64,000 nt of DNA from an uncultured Dyadobacter sp. (GTDB lineage: Bacteria; Bacteroidota; Bacteroidia; Cytophagales; Spirosomataceae): NCBI RefSeq assembly GCF_946482605.1, contig NZ_CAMLSE010000013.1, positions 183,791 through 247,790 of the forward strand, in the 5' to 3' direction. Within the stretch, counting starts at the first letter, position 1; each line of letters opens with the position of its first letter. Under the pieces are notes generated by a model that was given only the letters and a program-made list of their open reading frames with translations, was not told the origin of the DNA and ran no database searches. A program made the translations under genes and the position numbers. This document shows, in pieces, positions 43,666 to 53,097 of this stretch.

Positions 43666-45444
43666 TCAGGCAGTGAGCACCGGCTCGTCCTTCCGTTCCC
43701 CGATTTGCTGTCTCCACATGGCATAATACAGCCCTTTCTCTTCCAGAAGCGCATGATGGCTGCCGGTTTCGACGATCCGGCCTTTTTCCAGCACATAAAT
43801 GCGGTCGGCGTACATAATGGTCGATAGGCGGTGTGCGATCATGACGGTAATGTGCTGGCGTTGATCGGTAATGTTGCGGATGGTGTTCGAGATCTCCTCT
43901 TCGGTGAGCGAGTCCAAAGCAGAAGTAGCTTCGTCGAAGATAATCAGGTGCGGGTTACGCAGGAGCGCGCGTGCAATGGACAGCCGCTGGCGCTCGCCGC
44001 CCGAGAGTTTGAGCCCACCCTCACCAATGACGGTATCGATGCCGTTTTCGGCCCTGGCCAGCAGGTTGTAGCAGGCGGCTTTCATCAGCACATCGTTGAT
44101 CATCTCTTCGGTAGCATCGGGATTAACAAACAGCAGGTTTTCCTTGATAGTCCCGGAGAATAGCTGGGTATCCTGCGTTACAAAACCTATTTTGTTCCTG
44201 ATCTCGTCGAAATCGATCTGTTTGCCGTCTATTCCGTTGTAAAATACCTGTCCTTCAATGGGTTGATAAAGTCCTACTAGAAGCTTCACCATCGTAGTCT
44301 TTCCCGAGCCGGATGGTCCTACGAAAGCAATGGTTTCGCCTCGTTTGACGTCAAACGAAATATCCTCCAGCGCGGGGCGCTTGGCCGATTGGTGCTGAAA
44401 TTTCACATGGTCGAACTGCAATTTTTCGATGTCGCTGATTGCATGCGGATTGGAGGGTTTGTGCTCCACGGGCCGGGCGAGCAATGTCTGCAGGTTGGCG
44501 AGCGACGCTTCGGCCTCACGGTAGGAGAGTATGACGTTACCAAGCTCCTGCAATGGGCCAAAGATGAAGAATGAGTAGAACTGCATCATCATCATCTGAC
44601 CTACGGTGATCTTGTCGCGGAACACAAAGAAGAGCAGCGCAAACATGATGCATTGTTGCAGAAAGTTGACGAAAGTTCCCTGTATAAAGCTAACGGACCG
44701 GATACTTTTCACCTTCCGCAATTCCAGTTTGAGGATCTTATAGGTGGTGGTGTTGAGCCGGCTGATCTCCTGCTGAGTGAGGCCAAGACTTTTGACCAAC
44801 TCTATATTGCGCAAGGATTCGGTGGTAGAACCTGCCAGTGCCGTGGTTTCCTTGACGATATTCTTCTGGATGGTTTTGATCTTACGGCTCAGTACGCTCG
44901 TTAGAAATGCGAGGACGACGGAGCCTACCAGGTAGATCAGCGGCAGCATCGGGCTCAGTTTAAATGCCACGACCACCACAAAAACGATACCTACCAGGGT
45001 TGCAAAGAGTACGTTAACGAAGTTGGTGATGAACTTTTCACAGTCGGCCCGGACTTTTTGCAGGACTGAGAGGGTCTCGCCGGATCGTTGGTCTTCAAAA
45101 TCCTGGAACGGGAGCCTCAATGCATGCCTGAGGCCATCCGTGTAGAGGCTTGCACCAAATTTCTGGATGACGACGTTCACCAGATAATCCTGGAATGCCT
45201 TGGCAATGCGTGAAACCATCGCTACGCCGATGATCATGAGCAGACCCATGAGTATTCCTTTGAAAAAGGCGTCGCTCAGACCATTGCTGCGGAATTCGGC
45301 TGCTTTGTTGGCGTAGGGGTCGATCAGATAGTTACCGAGGATGTAAGGGTTGAGCAGTGAAAATACCTGGTTAATAGCTGCCATGACAAGTGCCAGGAAT
45401 ATGAGCCCTTTATACCTGGACAGGTATTGGAATAATAATTTCAT
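43666..45444 (-). CDS. ABC transporter, fused permease and ATPase (MsbA/MDR type)
   Basis: Half-transporter of 592 residues that would work as a homodimer in the inner membrane. Six membrane helices span about 1-310, followed by the nucleotide-binding domain: Walker A GPSGSGKTTMVKLLVGL (about 374-390), Q-loop FVTQDTQLFSG, signature LSGGERQRLSIARALL, Walker B HLIIFDEATSALD and the switch His in IAHRLSTI. All ATPase motifs are intact. Single gene with its own terminator. Substrate not determinable; lipid or drug export is typical of the class. Confidence 0.93.
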   Translation of the reverse strand: MKLLFQYLSRYKGLIFLALVMAAINQVFSLLNPYILGNYLIDPYANKAAEFRSNGLSDAFFKGILMGLLMIIGVAMVSRIAKAFQDYLVNVVIQKFGASLYTDGLRHALRLPFQDFEDQRSGETLSVLQKVRADCEKFITNFVNVLFATLVGIVFVVVVAFKLSPMLPLIYLVGSVVLAFLTSVLSRKIKTIQKNIVKETTALAGSTTESLRNIELVKSLGLTQQEISRLNTTTYKILKLELRKVKSIRSVSFIQGTFVNFLQQCIMFALLFFVFRDKITVGQMMMMQFYSFFIFGPLQELGNVILSYREAEASLANLQTLLARPVEHKPSNPHAISDIEKLQFDHVKFQHQSAKRPALEDISFDVKRGETIAFVGPSGSGKTTMVKLLVGLYQPIEGQVFYNGIDGKQIDFDEIRNKIGFVTQDTQLFSGTIKENLLFVNPDATEEMINDVLMKAACYNLLARAENGIDTVIGEGGLKLSGGERQRLSIARALLRNPHLIIFDEATSALDSLTEEEISNTIRNITDQRQHITVMIAHRLSTIMYADRIYVLEKGRIVETGSHHALLEEKGLYYAMWRQQIGERKDEPVLTA

Positions 45445-45533
45445 ACAGTTGTGAGGTGATTGGTGGTGTTACCAATTATTGTAAACCGAAACTCGCTGAA
45501 TTTAATTCTCGTGCGGTCGCAAATGGAGGAAAT

Positions 45534-45562
45534 AAAAAAAGACACCCGGGATGGATGTCTTT
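45534..45562 (-). terminator. Terminator of the tRNA-Met gene
   Basis: On the minus strand AAAGACATCC-ATCCC-GGGTGTCTTT followed by a run of seven T forms a stem with one mismatch, starting five bases after the tRNA 3' end. Confidence 0.8.
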
Positions 45563-45566
45563 CGTG

Positions 45567-45640
45567 TAGCGGGGAGCAGGATCGAACTGCCGACCTTAGG
45601 GTTATGAATCCTACGCTCTAACCATCTGAGCTACCCCGCC
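45567..45640 (-). tRNA. tRNA-Met (CAT), elongator type
   Basis: A 74-nt cloverleaf reads on the minus strand: acceptor GGCGGGG pairing with CCCCGCT (a G-U at position 1-72), D arm GCTC...GAGC, anticodon arm TAGGA-TTCATAA-CCCTA with CAT, and T arm GGCAG-TTCGATC-CTGCT. CCA is not encoded. The position 1-72 pair argues against an initiator tRNA; a lysidine-modified tRNA-Ile (CAT) cannot be fully excluded, but the body resembles elongator tRNA-Met of Bacteroidota. Confidence 0.93.
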
Positions 45641-45838
45641 GATTAATTGTGGTGCAAAAGTATGTTAAAGAAAATTACTATGCAACCCAATTTGCCATTT
45701 TTAATGCAAAAATCGCAGATTTTCCAAACAACAAATTTAACTTTACACGCTTTTATTGTCGATTTATGTTATATTACAACTTTTAAATCAGCACATAAGG
45801 CGAGGGCTGCCGAGGCCGATCCCTAAATTTCAGCACGT

Positions 45839-46231
45839 ATGGAAAAATATAAATTTGTTACCGAATTTGAATTACGCTCCTCCCCAAAAGTTCTCTTTCC
45901 ATATATTTCCACGCCGTCGGGCCTTGAACAATGGTTTGCCGAGAAGGTAACAGTGCTGCCGGATCACCGGTTCGACTTTCAATGGGATGGCGATAGCCAT
46001 ATCGCGCGCCAGACCGGACTGCGGATCAACAAGGCGGTCAGGTTCGATTTTGAGGATACGAGTGAAGATAACCTCGACAATAATCATCTGGAACTAAAAT
46101 TGGAGGTAAGCGAGTTAACCCAGACAACCTTTCTGCGGGTGATCGATTATTCGGCCAATCGCGACCGGGATGAGCTGTCGTCGCTGTGGGATGGTTTTAT
46201 TGATAATTTAAGAGAAATAGTCGGTAGTTGA
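45839..46231 (+). CDS. START-like domain protein
   Basis: 130-residue cytosolic protein of the START/SRPBCC fold, in the Bacteroidota START-like group. It opens MEKYKFVTEFELRSSPKVLF, then STPSGLEQWFAEKVTVLPDH and FQWDGDSHIARQTGLRIN, with a terminal helix LSSLWDGFIDNLREIVGS. It has no signal peptide. Its stop overlaps the start of the LptF/LptG permease gene (TGATG), so the two are translationally coupled; the pairing hints at a role in lipid or LPS handling, which is inference. Confidence 0.85.
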   Translation: MEKYKFVTEFELRSSPKVLFPYISTPSGLEQWFAEKVTVLPDHRFDFQWDGDSHIARQTGLRINKAVRFDFEDTSEDNLDNNHLELKLEVSELTQTTFLRVIDYSANRDRDELSSLWDGFIDNLREIVGS

Positions 46232-47724
46232 TGAAAAAGCTGGATAAGCTTATTTTGACGTCCTTTTGGGGACCTTTTTTTATTACAATGTCGGTCGTGG
46301 TGTTCGTCTTCCTGATGCGGATCATGATCTTTTATATAGATGACTTCGTGTCCAAGGATTTGAACGTCACGGACTATGCGCAGCTCTTCTTCTTTTTCAG
46401 CCTCATTACCGTCCCTACGGCATTACCGCTGGCCATGCTGCTCTCTTCGCTGATGGCGTTTGGTAACCTCGGGGAGTTTTTCGAGCTGACGGCCATTAAA
46501 AGCGCGGGCATATCGGTCGTGAGAGCTATGGCTCCCATGTTTATCGTTGCAGTCGGGATCAGTATATTTTCCTTCTATTTCAACGATCGCGTTTCCCCCT
46601 GGGCCAACCTTAAGGGTTACAGTCTTTTGTACGACATCAAAACCACCAAGGCTACACTGAAAATTAAGGAGGGGATCTTTTATAACGACTTACCCGGGTA
46701 TAGTATCAAGGTTGACGAGAAGCACGAAAACGGAAAGCTTGTGGGAATGGTCATCTACAAGCACCACAGCCGTTCGTACGAGCTGGGTAACACGGAGATT
46801 ATCCTAGCGGATTCGGGTCGAATGTATTCCATTAATGAGAACCGTTACCTGGTCATCGAGCTTTATAATGGGACGCGGTATACCGATGAATCGGGTTCGG
46901 CAAGTTCAAGGCCTGTGTACATTTCTTCTCCGGGCGGAACGCTGCCGACGTATTCCAATTTCAACAGGCAATCTTTTGATCATTACCGGCTAACGGAGAG
47001 TCTGGCTTCTTTCGGTATGAAGCGGACAGACGAAGGGCAGTTCAAGTATCATGAGTTCATGAAGAACATCGGGGATCTGAATGCGACAGCCGATTCGCTC
47101 CGGACTTCCTATCAGGAGACGAGGAAGAACCTGGTTTCTGGCAGCCAGCAATACTATTCCTACAACTACCGCGACGGGACGGATAAGGCGATCAAAAGCG
47201 GGAAATGGATCGATTCATTGCTGAACAAGCCGGTGTCCGACAGTTTGAAAAAGGAGATCCTGACGAATACCAAAGCAGCGTCTAACAGCATGCTGAGCTA
47301 TGTTAAGTCGCAGGGCGAGTATTTGCAGACCAAGTTGAAGGATGCGAGTAAGTACGAGCTCGAAAAGCATCACAAATTTACCCAGGCGCTTTCCTGCCTG
47401 ATCATGTTCCTGATTGGCGCGCCATTGGGAGCGATCATTAAGAAAGGTGGTTTTGGGGTACCGGTACTGGTGTCGATTCTGTTTTTCATCCTGTTATATG
47501 TACTCACCAATCAGGGCGATAAATGGGTGAAGGAAGGGCTGGTGGCTGTGCCGGTGGGGGCTTGGATGGCGAATACCCTTCTTTTTGCCACGGGAATGTA
47601 CTTTATCGACCGTGCGCGAAGCGATTCAAGGCTGTTTGAAAAGGATGTTTATCAAATGTTCTTTAAGAGAATTAAATCCAAATGGACAAGTAGATTTGGT
47701 AAAACGCAGCTTATGGAATCATAG
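46231..47724 (+). CDS. LptF/LptG-family (YjgP/YjgQ) permease
   Basis: Inner-membrane permease of the lipopolysaccharide export complex LptBFG. 497 residues from the ATG at 46231. Three N-terminal helices (LTSFWGPFFITMSVVVFVFL; AQLFFFFSLITVPTALPLAM; a third near 100-120), a large periplasmic beta-jellyroll domain (about 130-380), then three C-terminal helices (FTQALSCLIMFLIGAPLGAI; VPVLVSILFFILLYVLTNQG; WMANTLLFATGMYFI). Whether it is the F or G paralogue is not clear from one copy. Confidence 0.92.
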   Translation: MKKLDKLILTSFWGPFFITMSVVVFVFLMRIMIFYIDDFVSKDLNVTDYAQLFFFFSLITVPTALPLAMLLSSLMAFGNLGEFFELTAIKSAGISVVRAMAPMFIVAVGISIFSFYFNDRVSPWANLKGYSLLYDIKTTKATLKIKEGIFYNDLPGYSIKVDEKHENGKLVGMVIYKHHSRSYELGNTEIILADSGRMYSINENRYLVIELYNGTRYTDESGSASSRPVYISSPGGTLPTYSNFNRQSFDHYRLTESLASFGMKRTDEGQFKYHEFMKNIGDLNATADSLRTSYQETRKNLVSGSQQYYSYNYRDGTDKAIKSGKWIDSLLNKPVSDSLKKEILTNTKAASNSMLSYVKSQGEYLQTKLKDASKYELEKHHKFTQALSCLIMFLIGAPLGAIIKKGGFGVPVLVSILFFILLYVLTNQGDKWVKEGLVAVPVGAWMANTLLFATGMYFIDRARSDSRLFEKDVYQMFFKRIKSKWTSRFGKTQLMES

Positions 47725-47758
47725 TAAAATTATATTTTTATAATAGACACAAAAACAC

Positions 47759-47766
47759 TAATTTTG
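47759..47766 (+). promoter_or_regulatory. -7 box (TAATTTTG) of rpsO
   Basis: Exact TAnnTTTG element with TTTT at 47736-47739, 19 nt upstream, as a near-match to the -33 TTTG. Transcription would start near 47773, giving a leader of about 57 nt that contains the hairpin at 47777-47793. Confidence 0.6.
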
Positions 47767-47776
47767 CAACCTTATT

Positions 47777-47793
47777 TACGGCAGGGTGCCGTA
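47777..47793 (+). promoter_or_regulatory. Hairpin in the rpsO leader
   Basis: TACGGCA-GGG-TGCCGTA forms a 7-bp perfect stem within the predicted 5' leader of rpsO, 36 nt before the ATG. Ribosomal protein S15 represses its own mRNA in several bacteria by binding leader structures, so this is a candidate, but the structure is not one I recognise. Confidence 0.4.
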
Positions 47794-47829
47794 TTATACA
47801 TTTTTACAATTTAATCTGTTGTTACAATC

Positions 47830-48105
47830 ATGTATTTAACCGCGGAAAAGAAGAGCGAGATCTTCGAATCGAAAGGTTTTAAAAAGGAAAGTGCAGATAC
47901 AGGATCTGCCGAGTCACAAATTGCTTTATTTACGTACCGTATCAATTATCTGAACGAGCACCTTAAAACGCACAAGAAAGACAATGATACACGTCTGGGC
48001 CTCCTCAAAATGGTAGGAAAGCGCAGAAGATTGTTGGATTATCTTTACAAAAAGGACATCAATCGCTATCGTGCGATTATCGCCGAATTGAACATACGTA
48101 AGTAA
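47830..48105 (+). CDS. rpsO: 30S ribosomal protein S15
   Basis: Primary 16S rRNA-binding protein of the small-subunit platform. 91 residues, normal length is about 89. The signature region is [20 protein letters not shown], followed by [20 protein letters not shown] and [20 protein letters not shown]. Next to pnp, the classic rpsO-pnp order, with a terminator between them. It appears to have its own promoter. Confidence 0.97.
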   Translation: MYLTAEKKSEIFESKGFKKESADTGSAESQIALFTYRINYLNEHLKTHKKDNDTRLGLLKMVGKRRRLLDYLYKKDINRYRAIIAELNIRK

Positions 48106-48109
48106 TTTG

Positions 48110-48151
48110 AAATCAGGGAACTTTACATATGTGAAAGTTCCCTGATTTTTT
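48110..48151 (+). terminator. Rho-independent terminator between rpsO and pnp
   Basis: AAATCAGGGAACTTT / AAAGTTCCCTGATTT, a perfect 15-bp stem around ACATATGTG, followed by a run of six T (48146-48151). It starts 5 nt after the rpsO stop. Confidence 0.9.
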
Positions 48152-48217
48152 GCGGAAAAAACAGGAATTTACGGGACGTCAGGACGGCGTTTCACAGCTA
48201 CAAAAATCAAATATTCT

Positions 48218-50359
48218 ATGCTCTTTAATATAGTTACCAAGACTATATCCTTACCAGACGGCAGGGAAATCACAATTGAAACAGGAAAACTAGCAAAACA
48301 AGCCGACGGATCGGTGGTGGTCAGAATGGGTAACACCATGTTGCTGGCTACGGTTGTTGCGAATAAGGATATTAAGGAAGGTCTCGACTTTCTGCCATTG
48401 TCGGTTGACTATCAGGAAAAATTCGCTTCCGCGGGACGTATTCCCGGTAGCTTCCAGCGCCGCGAGGGAAAGCTCTCGGATCATGAAGTACTGACGAGCC
48501 GTTTGGTGGACCGCGTTTTGCGCCCGCTCTTCCCGGATGATTACCATGCAGAAGTGCAGGTTAATATCCTGTTGATCTCTGCTGACGCTGAGGCATTGCC
48601 CGACGCATTGGCAGCTTTGGCTGCATCGGCAGCATTGGCAGCGTCCGACATTCCGTTTGGCGGTCCTGTATCTGAAGTCCGCGTTGCGAAAATCGACGGT
48701 GAATACGTGATCAACCCGGGAACCGCTGCACTGGAACGTGCGACGCTCGAACTGATGGTAGGAGCGACGTATAATGATATCGCGATGGTGGAAGGCGAGA
48801 TGAGCGAGGTATCGGAAGAAGAAGTGATTGAAGCCCTCAAAGTGGCACACGCGGTTATCAAAGAGCAATGCGCAGCATTGAAAGAATTCGAAGCGGCGGT
48901 TGGCAAAACTGAAAAGAGAGAATACGTAGGTGACCCGGCCGACGAAGCGCTTGAAGCACGTCTGCGCGAGTTTGCTTACGGCAAAATATATGCAGTAACT
49001 CAGTTGGGTTCTACTAACAAAACCGTTAGAAAAGACGGCTTCAAGGCTGTTTGGGAGGAATTCAAAGCAACCATCACTGAAGAAGAAAAAGCAGAATTCA
49101 ACGAAGGTTTGGCCAAGCGCTATTTCAATGACCTGGTGTGGGAAGCATCACGCCGCCTGGTATTGGACGAAAGAGTACGCCTGGATGGTCGTAAACTGGA
49201 TCAGGTAAGACCTATCGCATCAGAGGTTGATTTCTTGCCTAACGCACACGGCTCGGCATTGTTTACACGTGGAGAAACGCAATCGCTTACCACTGTAACG
49301 CTTGGAACGAAACAAGATGAGCAAATCATCGACACACCATTGAAATATGGTTACAGCAAATTCATGCTGCACTATAACTTCCCCGGCTTTTCGACAGGTG
49401 AAGTAAAACCGAACCGCGGTCCCGGCCGTCGTGAAGTGGGCCATGGCAACCTGGCATTGCGGGCACTCAAAAAAGTGCTTCCACCCGTTGAGGATAATCC
49501 ATACACGATCCGTATCGTATCCGATATTCTTGAATCGAATGGCTCGTCGTCTATGGCAACCGTTTGCGCAGGATCGTTGGCTTTGATGGACTCTGGTCTT
49601 AAAATTAAAGCACCGGTGTCGGGTATCGCAATGGGTCTCATTTCCGACGAAGCTACCGGCAAATATGCTGTGCTTTCCGATATCCTTGGCGATGAAGATC
49701 ACCTGGGTGATATGGACTTCAAAGTAACCGGAACGGAGCAGGGGATTACGGCCTGCCAGATGGATATGAAGGTCAATGGCCTCTCATTTGAAGTGTTGAC
49801 GGAAGCCCTCATGCAAGCCAAGGCTGGAAGGCTGCACATCCTCGGAGAGATGAACAAGACCATCACCGAAAGTCGTCCCGACCTGAAACCACACACACCA
49901 CGCGCGATTGTGATCAAGATCGATCGTGAAATGATTGGTGCGGTAATCGGGCCAGGTGGAAAAGTTGTTCAGGATATCCAGAAAGAATCAGGTGCTACGA
50001 TTTCTATTGAAGAAAAAGATGGAGCAGGGTTCGTAAGTATATTCTCTGCGGATAAGACTTCCATGGATAAAGCGGTTGCGCGGGTTAAAGGGATTATCCT
50101 GGTACCTGAGATCGGGGAACTCTATTCTGGTAAAGTGAAATCTATCATGCCTTTCGGAGCTTTTGTTGAATTCCTTCCCGGCAAAGACGGTTTATTGCAC
50201 ATTTCCGAGATCAAGTGGGAGCGTCTTGAAAAGATGGACGGCGTTCTGGAAGTAGGAGAAGAAGTGCAGGTCAAACTGGTGGAAATCGACAAGAAAACCG
50301 GCAAATATCGCCTTTCCCGCAAAGTATTGTTACCAAAGCCTGAGAACAAAAAGGAGTAA
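48218..50359 (+). CDS. pnp: Polyribonucleotide nucleotidyltransferase (PNPase)
   Basis: Phosphorolytic 3'-5' exoribonuclease and RNA-tailing enzyme, a trimer in the cytosol. 713 residues: first RNase PH domain ([40 protein letters not shown]), helical linker, second RNase PH domain ([40 protein letters not shown]), KH domain with [20 protein letters not shown] (about 568-587) and C-terminal S1 domain ([20 protein letters not shown]). Complete and of usual length. Confidence 0.97.
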   Translation: MLFNIVTKTISLPDGREITIETGKLAKQADGSVVVRMGNTMLLATVVANKDIKEGLDFLPLSVDYQEKFASAGRIPGSFQRREGKLSDHEVLTSRLVDRVLRPLFPDDYHAEVQVNILLISADAEALPDALAALAASAALAASDIPFGGPVSEVRVAKIDGEYVINPGTAALERATLELMVGATYNDIAMVEGEMSEVSEEEVIEALKVAHAVIKEQCAALKEFEAAVGKTEKREYVGDPADEALEARLREFAYGKIYAVTQLGSTNKTVRKDGFKAVWEEFKATITEEEKAEFNEGLAKRYFNDLVWEASRRLVLDERVRLDGRKLDQVRPIASEVDFLPNAHGSALFTRGETQSLTTVTLGTKQDEQIIDTPLKYGYSKFMLHYNFPGFSTGEVKPNRGPGRREVGHGNLALRALKKVLPPVEDNPYTIRIVSDILESNGSSSMATVCAGSLALMDSGLKIKAPVSGIAMGLISDEATGKYAVLSDILGDEDHLGDMDFKVTGTEQGITACQMDMKVNGLSFEVLTEALMQAKAGRLHILGEMNKTITESRPDLKPHTPRAIVIKIDREMIGAVIGPGGKVVQDIQKESGATISIEEKDGAGFVSIFSADKTSMDKAVARVKGIILVPEIGELYSGKVKSIMPFGAFVEFLPGKDGLLHISEIKWERLEKMDGVLEVGEEVQVKLVEIDKKTGKYRLSRKVLLPKPENKKE

Positions 50360-50425
50360 ATTAATGTTCTTACAGGCAGGAACGGTATAAAACGTCGTTA
50401 TATAACATACTTAATAAAGACATAG

Positions 50426-51289
50426 ATGAGACAGCTAAAGATCAGTAAGCAAATTACCAACCGTGAAAGTCAGTCGTTAGATAAATATTTGCAGGAAATC
50501 GGTAAGGTGGATTTGCTAACGCCGGATGAGGAGGTGACGTTAGCTCAGAAAATCAGGGATGGGGACCAGTTGGCTTTGGAGCGTTTGACCAAAGCGAACC
50601 TGCGTTTCGTAGTTTCCGTTGCAAAGCAATATCAGAATCAAGGCTTATCGTTGGGAGACCTGATCAACGAGGGAAACCTCGGTTTGATCAAGGCAGCACA
50701 GCGTTTTGATGAAACAAGAGGTTTTAAATTCATCTCTTACGCAGTTTGGTGGATTCGTCAATCGATACTTCAGGCACTTGCCGAGCAGTCCCGTATCGTA
50801 CGTTTACCCCTTAACCGTGTAGGTTCGCTGAATAAGATTTCCAAAACTTTCTCGGAGTTGGAACAACGCTTCGAGCGTGAGCCTTCACCTGAGGAACTGG
50901 CGGAAGTGCTGGAAATTTCTTCTTCCGAGGTAGTCGATACCATGAAGATTTCCGGTCGCCACGTTTCAATGGACGCTCCTTTTGTACAGGGCGAAGAAAA
51001 CAGCCTGCTGGACGTTCTTGAAAATGACCTGGAAGACAAACCGGATTCCGGACTGGTGAACGAATCGCTGCGCAAAGAAGTGCAGCGTGCACTTTGCACT
51101 TTGACACAACGTGAGGCGGACGTAATCGCGCTGTATTTCGGCCTCAATGGCGAACACGCCATGACTTTGGAAGAGATCGGGGAGAAGTTCAACCTCACAC
51201 GTGAACGCGTGCGTCAGATCAAGGAAAAGGCGATCCGCAGATTACGCCATGTTTCGAGAAGCAAAGCTTTGAAAACCTATCTGGGTTAA
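50426..51289 (+). CDS. rpoD: Primary sigma factor, sigma-70 family (RpoD)
   Basis: Housekeeping sigma factor of 287 residues, the short form of Bacteroidota that lacks region 1.1 and the long non-conserved insert. Region 1.2 ([20 protein letters not shown]), region 2 ([24 protein letters not shown] stretch and [20 protein letters not shown]), region 3 ([20 protein letters not shown]) and region 4 ([20 protein letters not shown]) are all present. Its unusual family explains the TTTG / TAnnTTTG promoters seen here. It follows pnp by 66 nt and ends at a hairpin. Confidence 0.96.
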   Translation: MRQLKISKQITNRESQSLDKYLQEIGKVDLLTPDEEVTLAQKIRDGDQLALERLTKANLRFVVSVAKQYQNQGLSLGDLINEGNLGLIKAAQRFDETRGFKFISYAVWWIRQSILQALAEQSRIVRLPLNRVGSLNKISKTFSELEQRFEREPSPEELAEVLEISSSEVVDTMKISGRHVSMDAPFVQGEENSLLDVLENDLEDKPDSGLVNESLRKEVQRALCTLTQREADVIALYFGLNGEHAMTLEEIGEKFNLTRERVRQIKEKAIRRLRHVSRSKALKTYLG

Positions 51290-51334
51290 TGTCCGGTCTT
51301 ATCCAGCTTCGGATGATACTGATCTAAATTTCTT

Positions 51335-51361
51335 AAAATAGCCTCGTCAAGAGGCTATTTT
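51335..51361. terminator. Terminator between rpoD and menD
   Basis: AAAATAGCCTC-gtcaa-GAGGCTATTTT, 11-bp perfect stem with a 5-nt loop, T-rich at its 3' side. It lies 12 nt before the menD ATG, so menD must either be read through it or transcribed from a start site within or beyond it. Confidence 0.8.
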
Positions 51362-51372
51362 CATTTTTGAAC

Positions 51373-53097
51373 ATGGCTATTTTACAACCCATCACGGACA
51401 TTGCCTGGATTTGCTATGAACAAGGCATCAGGCATATCGTCATTTCTCCGGGTTCGCGCAGTGCGGCCCTTACACTCGCGTTCGCCCGGCACGGGGGCTT
51501 CCAGACACATGTGTGTATGGACGAGCGCTCAGCAGGCTTTATTGCCCTCGGAATAGCGCAGCAGACCGACGCTCCCGTGGTTTTGATATGCACGTCGGGC
51601 AGTGCGGCCTACAACCTGGCTCCGGCTGTTTCTGAGGCCTTTTTTCAGCAAGTTCCGCTGCTGGTCCTGACTGCGGATCGTCCTAAGGAATGGCTGCACC
51701 AGTACGACGGCCAAACGATCTATCAGAATGGCATTTACGGACAGCACGTCAAACGTTCGTTCGAACTATCACCAGATTATGGACATAAAGACGTCCAATG
51801 GGCGATAAACCGTGTCGCCAACGAGGCTGTAAACCTCACCACAACCGCACCCTGCGGGCCCGTTCACATCAACGTGCCTATCCGGGAACCGTTTTATCCT
51901 ACAATGGACGAAGAATTCCTGCCTTCACCCGGGCTACGGGTGATCAGGCGGCAGCAGGCCGAAAGGACCTGGTCGCCGGAAGTTTGGGCGGAATTGCTCG
52001 ATGAATGGGAATCGGCCCCTAAAATATTGCTGGCAGGAGGGCAGGGAAAGCCGGATCCAGAACTCAATGCTGTTCTTTCACGCATGGCCAACGAATGGCA
52101 AATTCCGGTGCTGGGGGATTGTATTTCTAATCTCAATGTCAGTCCGGACTACATCCGACATCACGACTTGTTTCTAGGCATGGAAGGCTCCGAAGCGCTG
52201 TCCCCCGATCTGCTGGTGACGTTCGGAATGTCCTTTCTTTCCAAAGAGTTTAAGCAGTTTATACGTAAACACCCCCCGCGATGGCATTGGCATATCGGTG
52301 AAGATGCATTTCTGGCTGATCCCATGCAATCGCTGACCAGGGATATCCCAGGCAAACCGGCTGATTTTCTCAATAAGTTGTTTGAAAAGATTGACTATCA
52401 GTCTTTTGTACAGCACGATGAGTCGCACATTGACGAGTCCTTTGGTCGGAAATGGTTCGGAAACGAACTCGAAGCGCGCAGAATGAAGTACGAAAAACTG
52501 CAAAACCTATCAATGTTCAGTGACTTAACTTTGATAGATTCACTATTTAGGTTTAATAATATCAAGTATCAGTTACATGTAGCAAACAGCATGTCCGTCC
52601 GCTATGTGAATCTGTTGGGTACCGAATCGGAGTTCGCAGGAGTCTTCGCCAACCGGGGAACGAGTGGGATAGACGGTTGCGTGAGTACGGCCCTAGGCGC
52701 AGCGCGGGTGAACGGGATCCCGACATTGCTGATCGTCGGTGACGTAGCATTTTTATATGACCGGAACGGTTTGCTTATCGAAGGCTTACCTCAGAACCTC
52801 AAAATTGTAGTGCTCAACAACGCCGGCGGAAATATATTCCGCATGATCGACGGCCCCGGCAGCCTTCCCGAGCTTGAAACCTACTTCGAGACCCGGCATT
52901 CCTTCTCGGCATTACGCACTTGTGAAGATTCAGGAATTGCATATTTCCGGGTTTCGGATCAACAGGAGCTCGATGGAGAAATACAAAAATTTCTGGACTA
53001 CGAAGGGATCGCCTTGCTGGAAGGGTTTAGCGATCCCAGGGAGAACACCAGTGCCTGGAAAGCCCTTAAACGTGCAATGGTAAAGGACGCCGGCTAG
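51373..53097 (+). CDS. menD: SEPHCHC synthase (menaquinone biosynthesis)
   Basis: Thiamine-diphosphate enzyme that joins isochorismate and 2-oxoglutarate in menaquinone synthesis (EC 2.2.1.9). 574 residues from the ATG at 51373; an in-frame TTG two codons earlier is less likely. Domain order is that of ThDP enzymes: Pyr domain (RHIVISPGSRSAALTLAFAR; CMDERSAGFIALGIAQ, with the catalytic-type Glu), middle domain, and PP domain with NRGTSGIDGCVSTALGAARV and DVAFLYDRNGLLIEGLPQNL. The other men genes are not in the window. Confidence 0.94.
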   Translation: MAILQPITDIAWICYEQGIRHIVISPGSRSAALTLAFARHGGFQTHVCMDERSAGFIALGIAQQTDAPVVLICTSGSAAYNLAPAVSEAFFQQVPLLVLTADRPKEWLHQYDGQTIYQNGIYGQHVKRSFELSPDYGHKDVQWAINRVANEAVNLTTTAPCGPVHINVPIREPFYPTMDEEFLPSPGLRVIRRQQAERTWSPEVWAELLDEWESAPKILLAGGQGKPDPELNAVLSRMANEWQIPVLGDCISNLNVSPDYIRHHDLFLGMEGSEALSPDLLVTFGMSFLSKEFKQFIRKHPPRWHWHIGEDAFLADPMQSLTRDIPGKPADFLNKLFEKIDYQSFVQHDESHIDESFGRKWFGNELEARRMKYEKLQNLSMFSDLTLIDSLFRFNNIKYQLHVANSMSVRYVNLLGTESEFAGVFANRGTSGIDGCVSTALGAARVNGIPTLLIVGDVAFLYDRNGLLIEGLPQNLKIVVLNNAGGNIFRMIDGPGSLPELETYFETRHSFSALRTCEDSGIAYFRVSDQQELDGEIQKFLDYEGIALLEGFSDPRENTSAWKALKRAMVKDAG

